The position numbers and the translations under genes are program-made. Below are positions 12,663 through 12,824 of a stretch of 12,824 nt of DNA, in pieces (position 1 is the stretch's first letter; each line of letters starts with the position of its first letter). The stretch is from Clostridiales bacterium (GTDB taxonomy: Bacteria; Bacillota; Clostridia; TANB77; CAG-508): positions 159,314 through 172,137 of the forward strand of contig DNVW01000012.1 in NCBI GenBank assembly GCA_003507395.1. The letters run 5' to 3'. A model generated the notes under the pieces. It was not told the origin of the DNA. It saw only the letters and a list, made by a program, of their open reading frames with translations, and did no database searches.

Positions 12663-12824
12663 CTACTCATTTTCTGGATTTTCTTTTTCTACCTCAGTAT
12701 CTTCTATTTCTTTAATTTTTGCAATTAGTGTTTCTTTTTTCATATTGTGAACATTTTTTATACCTAGTCCTTTTGCTTTTTCTTTTAATGCTTCTAATTC
12801 TTCGCCGGTATTATCGCCGGTATT
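12663..12824 (-). CDS. Partial small protein with Rho-N/HeH/LEM-like C-terminal helical domain
   Basis: Only the last 53 residues are visible; the frame is open to the right edge and ends in TAG at 12665-12663. After a short Asn/Thr/Gly repeat (NTGDNTGEE), the segment LKEKAKGLGIKNVHNMKKE and the following TLIAKIKEIE show the helix-extended-loop-helix pattern of Rho N-terminal/LEM-like domains, followed by an acidic tail. Such proteins often lie between the major capsid gene and the head-tail connector in skin-type prophages (YqbF position). Its role in the virion is not established. DNA binding is possible for this fold but cannot be shown here. Confidence 0.7.
   Translation of the reverse strand, partial: NTGDNTGEELEALKEKAKGLGIKNVHNMKKETLIAKIKEIEDTEVEKENPENE

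Noticed and set aside
1..12824. CRISPR arrays, tRNA or rRNA genes, insertion sequences, attachment sites
   Set aside because: No regularly spaced repeats, cloverleaf-like sequence, transposase frame or integrase-linked repeat was seen on either strand.

Overview
The window is the structural-gene segment of a contractile-tailed (myovirus-type) prophage or phage from a low-GC Firmicute, most likely a Clostridia-type host. The DNA is roughly 30% GC by eye, codon use is strongly A/T-ending, and Shine-Dalgarno sites are strong. Protein families and gene order match the Bacillus subtilis PBSX (xkd) and skin (yqb) elements. Every supported gene lies on the minus strand, so the operon reads from the right edge to the left. 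Genes are packed end to end, with many ATGA or TAATG overlaps. The only gap above about 30 nt is the 50 nt between the sheath and tube genes. No convincing promoter was seen, so transcription probably enters from beyond the right edge.

In transcription order (right to left): 12824-11239 holds the end of a small Rho-N/LEM-like protein, then a head-tail connector, a stopper and an HK97 gp10-like protein. 11249-10631 holds a tail terminator and a YqzN/YkzM-like small protein. 10629-8813 encodes the sheath and tube. 8787-8195 encodes the tail assembly chaperone, with a short form and a predicted -1 frameshifted long form. 8165-6003 is the tape measure. 5989-1725 encodes the LysM protein, hub protein, DUF2577 protein, DUF2634 protein, baseplate J and DUF2313 baseplate proteins. 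1725-1 is the tail fibre, running off the left edge. Head-to-tail joining genes make this a phage rather than a headless tailocin.

The genes form one assembly line. Connector, stopper, gp10-like protein and terminator join the capsid to the tail. Tape measure and chaperone set tail length. Tube and sheath build the contractile shaft. The LysM-to-DUF2313 block builds the hub and baseplate, and the fibre binds the host.

Four things stand out. (1) The fibre ends in a C-type-lectin/FGE-like domain whose last visible stretch resembles the variable region of a diversity-generating retroelement (DGR) target; any reverse transcriptase would lie beyond the left edge. (2) The chaperone ends on an A AAA AAC slippery heptamer, followed 8 nt later by a long stem-loop and a 57-codon extension frame. 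(3) The DUF2577 gene (xkdR-like) carries a single in-frame TAA at codon 41 in an otherwise open frame. (4) The same gene contains a 12-bp hairpin near its 5' end. TAA, TAG and TGA all act as normal terminators elsewhere in the window, so the TAA is more likely a mutation or sequence error than a reassigned codon.
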